Positions 24,395-32,541 of a stretch of 64,000 bases of DNA are shown piece after piece. Numbering within the stretch: position 1 is the stretch's first letter; each line of letters begins with the position of its first letter. The translations under genes were made by a program, and so were the position numbers. Source of the DNA: Bradyrhizobium sp. U87765 SZCCT0048 (GTDB taxonomy: Bacteria > Pseudomonadota > Alphaproteobacteria > Rhizobiales > Xanthobacteraceae); contig NZ_JAFCMM010000002.1 of NCBI RefSeq assembly GCF_018131225.1, positions 1,133,812-1,197,811 on the forward strand. Direction: 5' to 3'. The notes beneath the pieces were generated by a model. It was not told the DNA's origin. It ran no database searches and saw nothing but the letters and a program-made list of their open reading frames with translations.

Positions 24395-25831
24395 TCAATT
24401 GGCGGCATGGACCGCGGGCCGCCTCTGCGCCCATGGCTGCGCCAACTCAAACTGCCGTGCAAGGTTCAGCAGCACGCTCTCATTGCCGACATCGGCGCCG
24501 ATCTGCACACCGATTGGCAGGCCTTTCCGATCCCAGCCGAACGGGACGGAGGCCGCCGGCGCTCCCGTGACATTGAAGAGCGGCGTGAACGGCAGCGGAT
24601 CGAAAATGCAGCGGCACCACTCCATCGCCGTCATGCCCTGATGAAAATTCACGAACTCCCCGAGACGCGGCGTCGTGTTGACCATCACTGGGGACAGCAC
24701 GACGTCGTAACGCGTGAACAGCGCCCCCATGGCGCGCGAGACCGCATTGAAGACGTTGGCCGTCGCCAGCAGGTCGGTCGCGAGGCGCTGCTTGCCATAG
24801 TGATAGACGACGAGATTCTGCTCCTCGAGATGCTCGGAATCGATGGGCCGCTGCATCAGGCCCGAGAAGAAATCGACCAGCGCGGCGAGATTGGCGCACC
24901 ACACCGTGGCATTGGCATCGACGAACGCGTCCCACGGCACACCACCATCGAACGCGATCGGCTCGACATGATGGCCGAGCTCGGCGCACAGACGCGCAGC
25001 ACCATCGAGGGCAGCGGCGACCTCGGGCGCCAGCGGCCCCCCCGACCAGGCGGTGTGCCACAGCCCGATCCTGAGTTTCGCGAGCGGGCGCTCGATGCCG
25101 TCGGCATAGCTCGGGACGGATGTCGACACGCCATAGGGATCTCCGGGTGCGGGGCCGCGCGTCAGATCGAGCAGCAGCGCCGAATCCCGCACCGATCGCG
25201 ACACCACGTGGTCCGCCCCGAGCCCGCAGACCGCCTCCGCGAACGCCGGCCCGACCGGGATGCGGCCGCGGGTGGGCTTCAGGCCGAACAGGCCGCAGCA
25301 TGACGCGGGAATGCGGATCGAGCCGCCTGCGTCATTGGCATGTGCCGCGGGCACACAGCCCGCCGCAACCGCCGCCGCCGCGCCGCCGCTCGAGCCGCCG
25401 GGCGAATACGCCAGATCCCAAGGATTGTGAGCGGGGCCGTAATGACGCGGCTCCGTCGTCGGGCTGAAGCCGAATTCCGGACTCTTGGTTCGCCCCAGCG
25501 TCACAAGACCGGCATTGTCATATCGTTCGACGATCGTCGACGTCACCGGGGATCGAAAATCGCGGCACAGACGGCTGCCGGCCTCGGACGGCACGCCCGC
25601 GCGGAAGACGCCGAGATCCTTGAGCAGAAATGGAACGCCCGCGAGGCGACCGGTCCCTGTGCCGGCGCGCGGCACCGGCGCCGCATCGTCGACGACGGCA
25701 CGAATGCCCGGATTGACATGGCCGATCGCATCGCAGGCCGCCGCGACGACCTCCGCCTCGGTGACCTCGCCCTTCGCCACCAGACTTGCGAGGCCGACCG
25801 CATCGAAGCTCGCATATTCCGCCCGTTTCAT
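24395..25831 (-). CDS. Amidase of the amidase-signature family
   Basis: This protein of about 478 residues contains the Ser-cisSer-Lys triad of the amidase signature. Lys lies in FLLKDLGVFRAG, the cis-Ser in YSPGGSSGGAAAAVAAG and the nucleophile in DAGGSIRIPASCCGLFGLKPTRG. The C-terminus (FTPLFNVTGAPAASVPFG) is also typical. It hydrolyses an amide to acid and ammonia, probably in the cytoplasm. ATG 25831 opens MKRAEYASFDAVGLASLV, the usual family start; a longer frame upstream is not needed. It lies 37 bases after the nitrilase-family gene in the same direction, suggesting a joint role in using nitrogenous compounds. Confidence 0.92.
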   Translation of the reverse strand: MKRAEYASFDAVGLASLVAKGEVTEAEVVAAACDAIGHVNPGIRAVVDDAAPVPRAGTGTGRLAGVPFLLKDLGVFRAGVPSEAGSRLCRDFRSPVTSTIVERYDNAGLVTLGRTKSPEFGFSPTTEPRHYGPAHNPWDLAYSPGGSSGGAAAAVAAGCVPAAHANDAGGSIRIPASCCGLFGLKPTRGRIPVGPAFAEAVCGLGADHVVSRSVRDSALLLDLTRGPAPGDPYGVSTSVPSYADGIERPLAKLRIGLWHTAWSGGPLAPEVAAALDGAARLCAELGHHVEPIAFDGGVPWDAFVDANATVWCANLAALVDFFSGLMQRPIDSEHLEEQNLVVYHYGKQRLATDLLATANVFNAVSRAMGALFTRYDVVLSPVMVNTTPRLGEFVNFHQGMTAMEWCRCIFDPLPFTPLFNVTGAPAASVPFGWDRKGLPIGVQIGADVGNESVLLNLARQFELAQPWAQRRPAVHAAN

Positions 25832-25868
25832 CCCTTGTTTCCCCCATCTGCCGGCGGTTGTTCGCCGT

Positions 25869-27089
25869 TCAATCCCATGGTTGCCAGAGTGCCTTCGTCC
25901 GCTGCCAGGCCTCGTCGGCGGGCAGATCGTCGCTCGGCTGGAAGACAGCGCCACGATGATCGGTCGCCGGACGCTCCCAGACACGCGACTGATAGAGCTT
26001 CTCGATGTTGCTGCGATAGATCTCGTCGACCGCCGCGTGGCCCGCCGGCTCGTCCGCGAGCCACAGGTTCTTCGGATGGATCGCGCGGTCGTACATCTTG
26101 CGGAACAGCTCGGTGCGCATGTCCTTGAGCCAGTTGCTGTTGAGATTCATCGCCCGGAACTGGCGCAGCGCCTCGATGTCGATGACGGCCGACGTCATCG
26201 TGTTGGCCGCGGATGCCGAATACGACATGATGTTGCCGCGGTAGTCGACGATGTGGCTGTTGCCGCCGGCGATATCGACCGGATGCCGCGAACCTGGGCT
26301 CAAATAAACCGGGCCGATATTGGGGCAGAGCATGAACACCGAATTGAACTCGGCATGCGCCCGGTTCTGGATCATCCAGGATCCGCCCCCGGGGTAGCTG
26401 CTGCCGGTCATCGGCATCGCTTCCGACGGCCGATAGACGACCTCCGCCCCGTTGAAGGCGAGCGCGCGGACCGCTTCGGGATACTCGCCGTCGGAGCAGC
26501 AGATCGTTCCGATGTTGCCGATATCCGGCGTGCGCAGCACGGGAAAGAACGCATCGAGACCATCGCCGAAGTGCGCCACCCAACGATCGTAGACATCGTG
26601 GGGCGTGCAGCTGCGCTCCCGGCACCAGACGTGGTTCTTGGCCGCCTTGTGCACGACCTCCCCGGCCGGCGAAATGACGAACAGCGTATTGAAGAAGCGA
26701 TCGCGCATGATCTCGGGCCATCGCGCCTTGCATTGCGCGACGATATACACGCCGTAGTGCCGCGCGAGCCCCGCCAGATGCGCTGTTTCCTCGCCGGGGA
26801 TATCGATGAAGAGATCGCTCGCGGCGATCTTGTGCGGGATGTCGAAGATCTCGTCGGTGAAGCCAGTCAGCGCGCCTTCGGCAAGGGCCACCAGCTTGAC
26901 CGGCATGTTGATGCCGCACACCGAGATCGCCGCATGAATAGCCTCCTCGATGGTCTCGAGGTTGCGGCGGATGTGGCGCCGTGCGGCGATCCCTGTCGCA
27001 ATGGTCGAAAGGCCGACCGCAAGATAGGGCGCCACGGGACGGCGGCTCCCCTGCGCTGTCACGACACCGCCGCCACTATTATTGGCCAT
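25869..27089 (-). CDS. Nitrilase-superfamily amidohydrolase
   Basis: This protein of about 406 residues has the Glu-Lys-Cys triad of the carbon-nitrogen hydrolase fold: Glu in VALAEGALTG, Lys in HKAAKNHVW and Cys in GTICCSDGEYPEAVRALAFNGAEVV. RPSEAMPMTG and NSHIVDYRGNIM follow. It would hydrolyse an amide, carbamoyl group or nitrile. It is longer than common members because of a roughly 80-residue C-terminal extension ending in WQRTKALWQPWD. ATG 27089 (MANNSGGG) was chosen over an upstream start because the family similarity begins after it. It is the first gene of a two-gene operon with the amidase. Confidence 0.85.
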   Translation of the reverse strand: MANNSGGGVVTAQGSRRPVAPYLAVGLSTIATGIAARRHIRRNLETIEEAIHAAISVCGINMPVKLVALAEGALTGFTDEIFDIPHKIAASDLFIDIPGEETAHLAGLARHYGVYIVAQCKARWPEIMRDRFFNTLFVISPAGEVVHKAAKNHVWCRERSCTPHDVYDRWVAHFGDGLDAFFPVLRTPDIGNIGTICCSDGEYPEAVRALAFNGAEVVYRPSEAMPMTGSSYPGGGSWMIQNRAHAEFNSVFMLCPNIGPVYLSPGSRHPVDIAGGNSHIVDYRGNIMSYSASAANTMTSAVIDIEALRQFRAMNLNSNWLKDMRTELFRKMYDRAIHPKNLWLADEPAGHAAVDEIYRSNIEKLYQSRVWERPATDHRGAVFQPSDDLPADEAWQRTKALWQPWD

Positions 27090-27193
27090 ATCCAATCCCG
27101 CGCTCCTCGACCTTCCCGACGGAAAGCTAGCGAGGAACGCGCCGGCGCCGCTATCACCCACAAGGATGACGGTCGGCCGCCGTGCGGCAGGCG

Positions 27194-27982
27194 TCAGTGC
27201 GCCACCAGAAAGAGCTTGCTGATCAGCTCGGTGCGCGAGCCGACGCCGGCCTTCTGGAAGATCCGCTTGAGATGGGTCTTCACCGTCGGCAATTCGATGC
27301 CGAGCTTCCGGCAGATGACCTTGTTGCTGTCGCCGCCGGCGACCATGGTCGCGATCTCGGCCTCCCGCCGGGTGAGCGTCAGCGCCACGCCGCCTGGTCG
27401 CGCGACCTCCGGCAGCAGCGAGAGCGACAGGTCGATCAGCGGCAGCGCCGACTGCAGCAGGTGCTTCTCAGTGGACGTGAAGGCGCCGAGCTCGCCGGTG
27501 CGCAGCAGCGAGATTCCGGCGACCATGCGATCGTCCTGCCAGAAATAGATTTCCGCCTGGTGGGGCGTATTCTGCGGCAGCAGGAAATTGTCGACATAGT
27601 TGCGGACATCGCGGTTGCGCAGACGCGACAGTCCGTCCAGCGAGGCGACGCGCTCGGATTCCGCGAGCCAGCGGCGCGGATGCAGCGGATCGCTGCGATG
27701 GAATTCCTCCCGATAAGCCGACAGCCAGCTCGCGTCGAGGTTGTGCAGCTGCTGATGGACGGCATTGCACTCGGCATCGATCCAGTAGAAGCAGCTGCTC
27801 GAAATCGGAAGCGCCTTCTCGAAGAAGCGCAGCGCCTCGACGAACAAGCGCGTCGAGCCGTCGCGGGTCAGGTCCGCTGCGGCAACGCAAGGCGCAGCGG
27901 GCACGCGACGCGCAATCTGCTCGTTCGCATGGCCGTCCGTTGTCCGGGCCCCCGATTGCCAGGCGCCGCGTTCGCCTCCCAT
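27194..27982 (-). CDS. LuxR-family transcriptional regulator
   Basis: This protein of about 262 residues ends in a GerE/LuxR helix-turn-helix: LTRREAEIATMVAGGDSNKVICRKLGIELPTVKTHLKRIFQKAGVGSRTELISKLF. The N-terminal 180 residues look GAF-like (YWIDAECNAVHQQLHNL, EIYFWQDDRMVAGISLLR), but no autoinducer pocket is recognisable. It is flanked by the nitrilase/amidase pair downstream and a divergent amidohydrolase gene, so it probably controls both in response to their substrate. A GTG just upstream of 27982 is an alternative start. Confidence 0.87.
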   Translation of the reverse strand: MGGERGAWQSGARTTDGHANEQIARRVPAAPCVAAADLTRDGSTRLFVEALRFFEKALPISSSCFYWIDAECNAVHQQLHNLDASWLSAYREEFHRSDPLHPRRWLAESERVASLDGLSRLRNRDVRNYVDNFLLPQNTPHQAEIYFWQDDRMVAGISLLRTGELGAFTSTEKHLLQSALPLIDLSLSLLPEVARPGGVALTLTRREAEIATMVAGGDSNKVICRKLGIELPTVKTHLKRIFQKAGVGSRTELISKLFLVAH

Positions 27983-28027
27983 CACCGTCACTCCGAAGGA
28001 TGATTGGCAAGCATGTGCCAGGACGAC

Positions 28028-28044
28028 ATGTTTGTCAAAAACAT
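28028..28044. promoter_or_regulatory. Inverted repeat between LuxR and amidohydrolase genes
   Basis: ATGTTT-N5-AAACAT forms a perfect 6-bp dyad in the 93-base gap between divergent starts at 27982 and 28076. Its position suits a binding site for the LuxR-type regulator. Short dyads also occur by chance, so this is tentative. Confidence 0.35.
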
Positions 28045-28075
28045 CGACCCGCGAATTTTCAAGGCAGGAAACAAC

Positions 28076-29845
28076 ATGGCGAACGACCAACCAGCAGACA
28101 TCCTCCTCCACGGCGGACGCATCCAGACATGCGACTTCCAGTCGCCGCCGCAGGAAGCCCTCCTCGTCCGCGGTGGACGCGTGGCGGCTGTCGGCCCGCT
28201 CTCCGCGCTGGAACGGATGGCAAGCGCGCGCACCGAACGCATCGACGTCAAGGGTGCGACGGTGCTCCCCGGCTTCGTCGACACCCACCCGCATGCCATG
28301 CATTTCGCAGCCCTGCGGCTCGGAACGGTCGACCTCAGCGACGCGCAATCCCATGACGACATCATCGCGCGGATCCGCGCCCGTGCGGCGGTCACCCCGC
28401 CCGGCGAATGGATCATGTGCACGCCGGTCGGCGAAGCGCACTATTTCCTTCGCCGGTCGTACCGCGACCTGCCCGAGGGCACGCTGCCCAATCGCTGGCG
28501 CCTCGACCAGGCCACCGACAAGCATCCCGTCATCATCCAGGCCTACGCGCCGACGCAGCCCAACATCGCCGCCCTCAACAGCATGGCGCTGAGCCAGCTT
28601 GGCATCTCGGAAGTGCTGCCGAGGCGGGTGTGCGACGTCTGGATCGACCGCGACGGCCAGAACCGCGTCAGCGGCATCCTGCGCGGCGCAGTCACCAACT
28701 ACTACACGCGCGATCCGTTCTGGCTGCAGATCCTCAGCAAGCTGCCGGCGCCGCCGCCGATGATCTGGCCGGCCGCCGCGCAAGCAGGCATGGCGGAGAT
28801 GAACAGCATCGGCGTGACCAGTATTTTCGAGATTCATGCGATGAACATGACGCAGCTGGCTGCGTACCAGACGCTGAGGCGGGAAGACAAACTGACTTGC
28901 CGCGTGCTGGCGGGCCTTGACGTCGCCGATGCGGCGTTCGACCCGCACTATCAGCCGACCGATGCACAGATCCACGAGGTGATCGACTACATCAAGGCAT
29001 CGACCGACGTCGCCGACGACTGGCTGCGCATCGAGGGCGTGCTGCTGTGCCGGACCGGCCCCTGCAATCCCGGCTTCCTGCGGATGTACGAGCCCATCAA
29101 GGGGCCCTATGGCGGGGAGATCTACGGCCTCGAGTTCTATCCGCGCCACATGGAGGAAACGGTCGTCCGGCACTGTGCGGACACCGACGTGCGCCTGAGC
29201 GCGCTGCTGGCAACGCCGCCGGACTTCGACGACTTCTTTGCCACCGTCGAAAAGCTCGGCGTGCAGGAGCAGGTCGCGCGAAACAAATGGATCGTCCAGC
29301 ACGCCCTTCTGGTCAATGAAACCAGCGCGCGCAACATCGCGAAGCACGGCATGTGCTGCACCACCAGCAAGGGCTTCCACTGGGGCAAGGGCGACGTGTA
29401 TTGCGAGCGGATCGGCGAGCATGCCCTGCGCGATCTCATTCCGATGCGGCGCCTGCTCGACCACGGCATCAAGGTCGGCGGCGGCACCGACTGGGGTCCC
29501 AAGAGCGTTCTCGAGCAGATCCAGCTCGCCGAGACCTGCGAGATCGCCGGCTCAGGCCGCAAGAATCTGCAGTCCTCGCAACCGATCAGCCGTTCTGAAG
29601 CGATCCGGATGTTCACCAAGGATGCCGCCGACATCTTCGGCTGGAAGGGCATCGGCTCGATCGAGGTCGGCGGCTATGCCGATTTCGCCATCATGGATGC
29701 CGATCCCTTCGAGGTGCCGGTCGACGACCTCTCGCAGATCCAGATTGTCCAGACCATCGTCGGTGGACGCACGGTGTTTTCCGCCGGCCAGCAGACCGGG
29801 CCGGATGGCCGCACCACCGCCCCCTTGGCCGCGGCATCGGCCTGA
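28076..29845 (+). CDS. YtcJ-like metal-dependent amidohydrolase
   Basis: This 589-residue amidohydrolase starts with ADILLHGGRIQTCD and has GATVLPGFVDTHPHAMHF (HxH metal ligands), a later His in KWIVQHALLVN and the catalytic Asp in VGGGTDWGPKSVLEQ. It closes with IGSIEVGGYADFAIMDADPFEV. YtcJ-type members (Amidohydro_3) hydrolyse amides or imines and are often misnamed exoenzyme regulators. ATG 28076 has AGGAA upstream. It is divergent from the LuxR gene and belongs with the amidase/nitrilase genes. The true substrate is unknown. Confidence 0.9.
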   Translation: MANDQPADILLHGGRIQTCDFQSPPQEALLVRGGRVAAVGPLSALERMASARTERIDVKGATVLPGFVDTHPHAMHFAALRLGTVDLSDAQSHDDIIARIRARAAVTPPGEWIMCTPVGEAHYFLRRSYRDLPEGTLPNRWRLDQATDKHPVIIQAYAPTQPNIAALNSMALSQLGISEVLPRRVCDVWIDRDGQNRVSGILRGAVTNYYTRDPFWLQILSKLPAPPPMIWPAAAQAGMAEMNSIGVTSIFEIHAMNMTQLAAYQTLRREDKLTCRVLAGLDVADAAFDPHYQPTDAQIHEVIDYIKASTDVADDWLRIEGVLLCRTGPCNPGFLRMYEPIKGPYGGEIYGLEFYPRHMEETVVRHCADTDVRLSALLATPPDFDDFFATVEKLGVQEQVARNKWIVQHALLVNETSARNIAKHGMCCTTSKGFHWGKGDVYCERIGEHALRDLIPMRRLLDHGIKVGGGTDWGPKSVLEQIQLAETCEIAGSGRKNLQSSQPISRSEAIRMFTKDAADIFGWKGIGSIEVGGYADFAIMDADPFEVPVDDLSQIQIVQTIVGGRTVFSAGQQTGPDGRTTAPLAAASA

Positions 29846-29972
29846 TCTGCCCTGACGACCCCCGCCGGATGCCCATCCTGGCATCCGGCGGCGCGCCGTC
29901 CGCATTTGCCGGTTGCAAATGCCATACGCTGCGGCAAGGTGGAGGCCTTGCCGGGAGCGCGTGCCAGTCTTC

Positions 29973-30587
29973 ATGTCCAGCACCGATGATACCGCCCGAT
30001 CGCCCGAGCCGGCCGACACGCCGCATTACCACGGCCATCGCGAACGGCTGCGCGAGCGTTTTCGCAACGCCGGTGCCGATGCCCTCAGCGACTACGAGAT
30101 GATGGAGCTGGTGTTGTTTCGCGCGCTGCCGCGCCGCGACGTCAAGCCGCTCGCCAAGACCCTGCTCGCCGCTTTCGGCTCGTTCGCCGAAGCCGTGCAT
30201 GCGCCGCCGGCACGGCTGCGCGAGATCGACGGCGTCGGCGACGCGGTGATCGGCGAGTTGCAGCTGATCGCCGCCGCGGCCGGACGCATCGCCAAGGGCC
30301 AGCTCAAGAAGCGCACCGCGCTGTCGTCGTGGAGCGACGTCGTCGATTACTGCCGCACCGTGATGGCATTCGCCGACAAGGAACAGTTTCGTGTCCTGTT
30401 CCTCGACAAGCGCAACCAGTTGATCGCCGACGAGGTGCAGCAGGTCGGCACCATCGACCATACCCCGGTCTACCCCCGCGAGGTCGTCAAGCGCGGACTG
30501 GAGCTCTCCGCCACCGCGGTGATCCTGGTCCATAACCATCCTACTAGACCCACATCGATCACGCTCGATCACGCCCAAGCACATTGA
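29973..30587 (+). pseudogene. radC: radC truncated by insertion of a mobile island
   Basis: The gene starts normally (HYHGHRERLRERFRNAGADALSDYEMMELVLFRALPRRDVKPLAKTLLAAFGS) and has the helix-hairpin-helix region LREIDGVGDAVIGELQLI. The JAMM domain follows up to ATAVILVHNHP. Intact RadC continues SGDPTPSxxD and about 45 further residues; here the frame turns into unrelated RPTSITLDHAQAH and stops. The metal-binding Asp of the JAMM motif and the rest of the domain are lost. Similarity ends close to 30,541 and a tyrosine integrase follows, so the cause is integration of the island. The missing 3' part is not in the window and should lie at the far end of the island. Confidence 0.9.
30527..30560. 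other. Probable left attachment junction of the island in radC
   Basis: RadC coding similarity breaks right after the bases encoding HNHP (CATAACCATCC, ending about 30,541). This is where chromosome ends and island begins. The exact core cannot be set because the right junction is outside the window. Confidence 0.6.
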
Positions 30588-30631
30588 AACACCACGATTT
30601 TTGGGCTTGAAAAGCTTCCGGTGACTGGGGC

Positions 30632-30704
30632 AAACTGAGGGCGGTAATTGGGGGATCGGAGCACATTCCGACCCCAATAACCGACTGACTACCGCCCTCA
30701 GTTT
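30632..30704. repeat. Long nested inverted repeat upstream of the integrase gene
   Basis: AAACTGAGGGCGGTA (30632-30646) and its exact complement (30690-30704) form a 15-bp perfect outer arm. Nested inside are ATTGGGG/CCCCAAT (30647-30653, 30672-30678) and TCGGA/TCCGA (30656-30660, 30667-30671). The structure could form a cruciform or an RNA hairpin. It lies between the attachment junction and the integrase start at 30719, so it may bind the integrase or its directionality factor, or control integrase expression. Confidence 0.7.
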
Positions 30705-30718
30705 TCGGGAGACGTAGC

Positions 30719-31972
30719 ATGGGCAGCCTCACCGATGGCGCGATCCGGCGCAGCATCAAGGACGTCGAACTGACCGGAAAGCAGAAGTCCCTGGCCGACG
30801 GCGAGGGACGCGGCGTGGGCCGCCTGGTCCTCGTCGTGCGGCCGATGCCTAAGCGGGTGCTGGCGGAATGGATGGCCCAGCAATGGCGCGACGGTAAGCG
30901 GATCAAGGCGAAACTCGGCGACTATCCATCGATGTCGCTCGCCGCAGCCCGAGAGGTTTTCAAGCGCGACTTCGCGGACGCGATCCAGAAGGGTCGGAGC
31001 ATCAAGATCGTCACCGATGCTCGGCCCGGAACCGTCGCCGACCTTTTCGAAGCCTACGTCGCCTCGCTCAAAGAAGCAGGTAAGCCGTCCTGGAAGGAAA
31101 CGGAGAAAGGACTGAACAAGGTAGCCGACACTCTTGGGCGCAACCGCCTTGCCCGGGAGATCGAGCCGGACGAGGTGACGGAGGTGCTCCGCCCGATCTT
31201 TGAGCGTGGGGCCCCTGCCATGGCGGACCACGTCCGCTGCTACATCCGCGCAGCTTACAGCTGGGGAATGAAATCGGAGCACGACTATCGAAACACGTCG
31301 CCGCGCCGATTTCGACTGGTCTACAATCCGGCGGCAGGTATCCCGACTGAGCCTAAGGTCGTCGGGTCCCGGTGGCTGGACGAAGATGAGTTTGTCCAGC
31401 TCTGGCGATGGCTCGAATGCCCCGACGTGCCGGTGCACCCGCCCTATCTGCGGGCCGTTCAGATCCTGATGCTCACGGGCCAGCGGGTCGAGGAAATCGC
31501 GCGCCTTCACAAGGATCAGTGGGATTCCCGCGAACGAATTCTCGACTGGTCAAAAACCAAGAACAGCAAGCCTCATGCGGTCCCTGTTCCGTCCTTGGCG
31601 GCGGAGCTTCTCGATTCCATTAAGCCGAACGAACATGGGTGGTTCTTCCCCTCGGCGAAGGATCCATCGAAGCCCGTCAGCCATGGGACGCTCTATGCCT
31701 TTATGTGGCGCCAGCGCGACCGCGGCGTCATCCCGGTCGTGACCAATCGCGACTTGCGGCGAACGTGGAAGACGCTGTCAGGCAAGGCTGGCGTGCCGAA
31801 GGAAATCCGCGATCGCATTCAGAACCATGCGCTGCAGGACGTTAGCTCCAAGAGCTACGACCGCTGGAACTACATGCCAGAGAAGCGAGCTGGCATGGCG
31901 CGCTGGGACAAGTTCGCCCGCACCATGCTGGCCAAGAAGCCCGTCCGCCGGCCAGCGAAGCAGGCGGCGTGA
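30719..31972 (+). CDS. int: Tyrosine recombinase (integrase) of the island
   Basis: This 417-residue integrase starts with a DUF4102-type arm-binding domain (MGSLTDGAIRRSIKDVELTGKQKSLADGEGRGVG...). A SAM-like core-binding domain follows (DLFEAYVASLKEAGKPSWKETEKGLNKV), then the catalytic domain. The first catalytic Arg is in LTGQRVEEIARLH, the second box is NRDLRRTWKTLSGKAG and the nucleophile Tyr is in KSYDRWNYM. GGGAGA precedes the ATG at a good distance. It would integrate and, with a partner, excise the element at radC. No excisionase is seen next to it. Its last codons overlap the GTG of the nuclease-like gene. Confidence 0.95.
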   Translation: MGSLTDGAIRRSIKDVELTGKQKSLADGEGRGVGRLVLVVRPMPKRVLAEWMAQQWRDGKRIKAKLGDYPSMSLAAAREVFKRDFADAIQKGRSIKIVTDARPGTVADLFEAYVASLKEAGKPSWKETEKGLNKVADTLGRNRLAREIEPDEVTEVLRPIFERGAPAMADHVRCYIRAAYSWGMKSEHDYRNTSPRRFRLVYNPAAGIPTEPKVVGSRWLDEDEFVQLWRWLECPDVPVHPPYLRAVQILMLTGQRVEEIARLHKDQWDSRERILDWSKTKNSKPHAVPVPSLAAELLDSIKPNEHGWFFPSAKDPSKPVSHGTLYAFMWRQRDRGVIPVVTNRDLRRTWKTLSGKAGVPKEIRDRIQNHALQDVSSKSYDRWNYMPEKRAGMARWDKFARTMLAKKPVRRPAKQAA

Positions 31973-32391
31973 TCTCGCGCGTACTTATGATCGTGGCGTG
32001 CGTCTTGGCCGCTGGGGCGGCTGCGACCCCGGCAGCTGCGGATCCGTGCACAGCACCGGTCCCCACTCGCGCCGGTCACTCCTTTTCGGGCCAGGTCCGT
32101 TACGTGGGTGACGGCGACGGCCTGTGCGTCGGCGATTCCCCAGATCCGACGACTTGGATCGAGGTCCGCCTGGCGGATTTCGATGCGCCCGAGCTTCACG
32201 CCCCAATCGGAGCGCGTGCCAAGGCAGCACTGGAAGATGTCGCTCTCGGCCGCGGGGCCTTCTGCACCGCGGTGCGTGGCCGCAATGGCCGCGTGCAGGT
32301 CTATGACCGCGTCATCGCCGTCTGCCAGATCAGCGGACGATCGATCGGAACATTGTTGCGGCAGATCGGCGCGCCTCAGGGCGGCCGCTAG
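31969..32391 (+). CDS. Exported thermonuclease-like (SNase fold) protein
   Basis: This 140-residue protein has a signal peptide (VLMIVACVLAAGAAATPAAADP) and a short SNase-like domain: GHSFSGQVRYVGDGDGLCVG, IEVRLADFDAPELHAPIGARAKAALEDVALGRGAFC and YDRVIAVCQISGRSIGTLL. The DGDG and RLADFDAPE segments resemble the Ca2+ site and Arg of staphylococcal nuclease, so nuclease activity is possible. The start is either GTG 31969, overlapping the integrase stop, or ATG 31987. Small SNase-like genes are common on mobile elements; its role here is unclear. Confidence 0.75.
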   Translation: MISRVLMIVACVLAAGAAATPAAADPCTAPVPTRAGHSFSGQVRYVGDGDGLCVGDSPDPTTWIEVRLADFDAPELHAPIGARAKAALEDVALGRGAFCTAVRGRNGRVQVYDRVIAVCQISGRSIGTLLRQIGAPQGGR

Positions 32392-32541
32392 CCCGAGAAC
32401 CTGTAGCTCCCTAGGCTCACCCGCTGTCGCTCGAGCGTCCAAGCTCCTGTGGACCCGCTTCGCACAGACGATGAGATACTGCCTCGGTGCCGAAGCAACA
32501 TGCCGGCCATCGCCGACCCCGCGCGGGCTGATCCCGCAAAC

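Noticed and set aside
27194..29464. A 756-codon minus-strand frame
   Set aside because: Only its last 262 codons are the LuxR gene. The upstream part lies opposite the YtcJ-like amidohydrolase and is a high-GC shadow; a start near 27982 fits the regulator.
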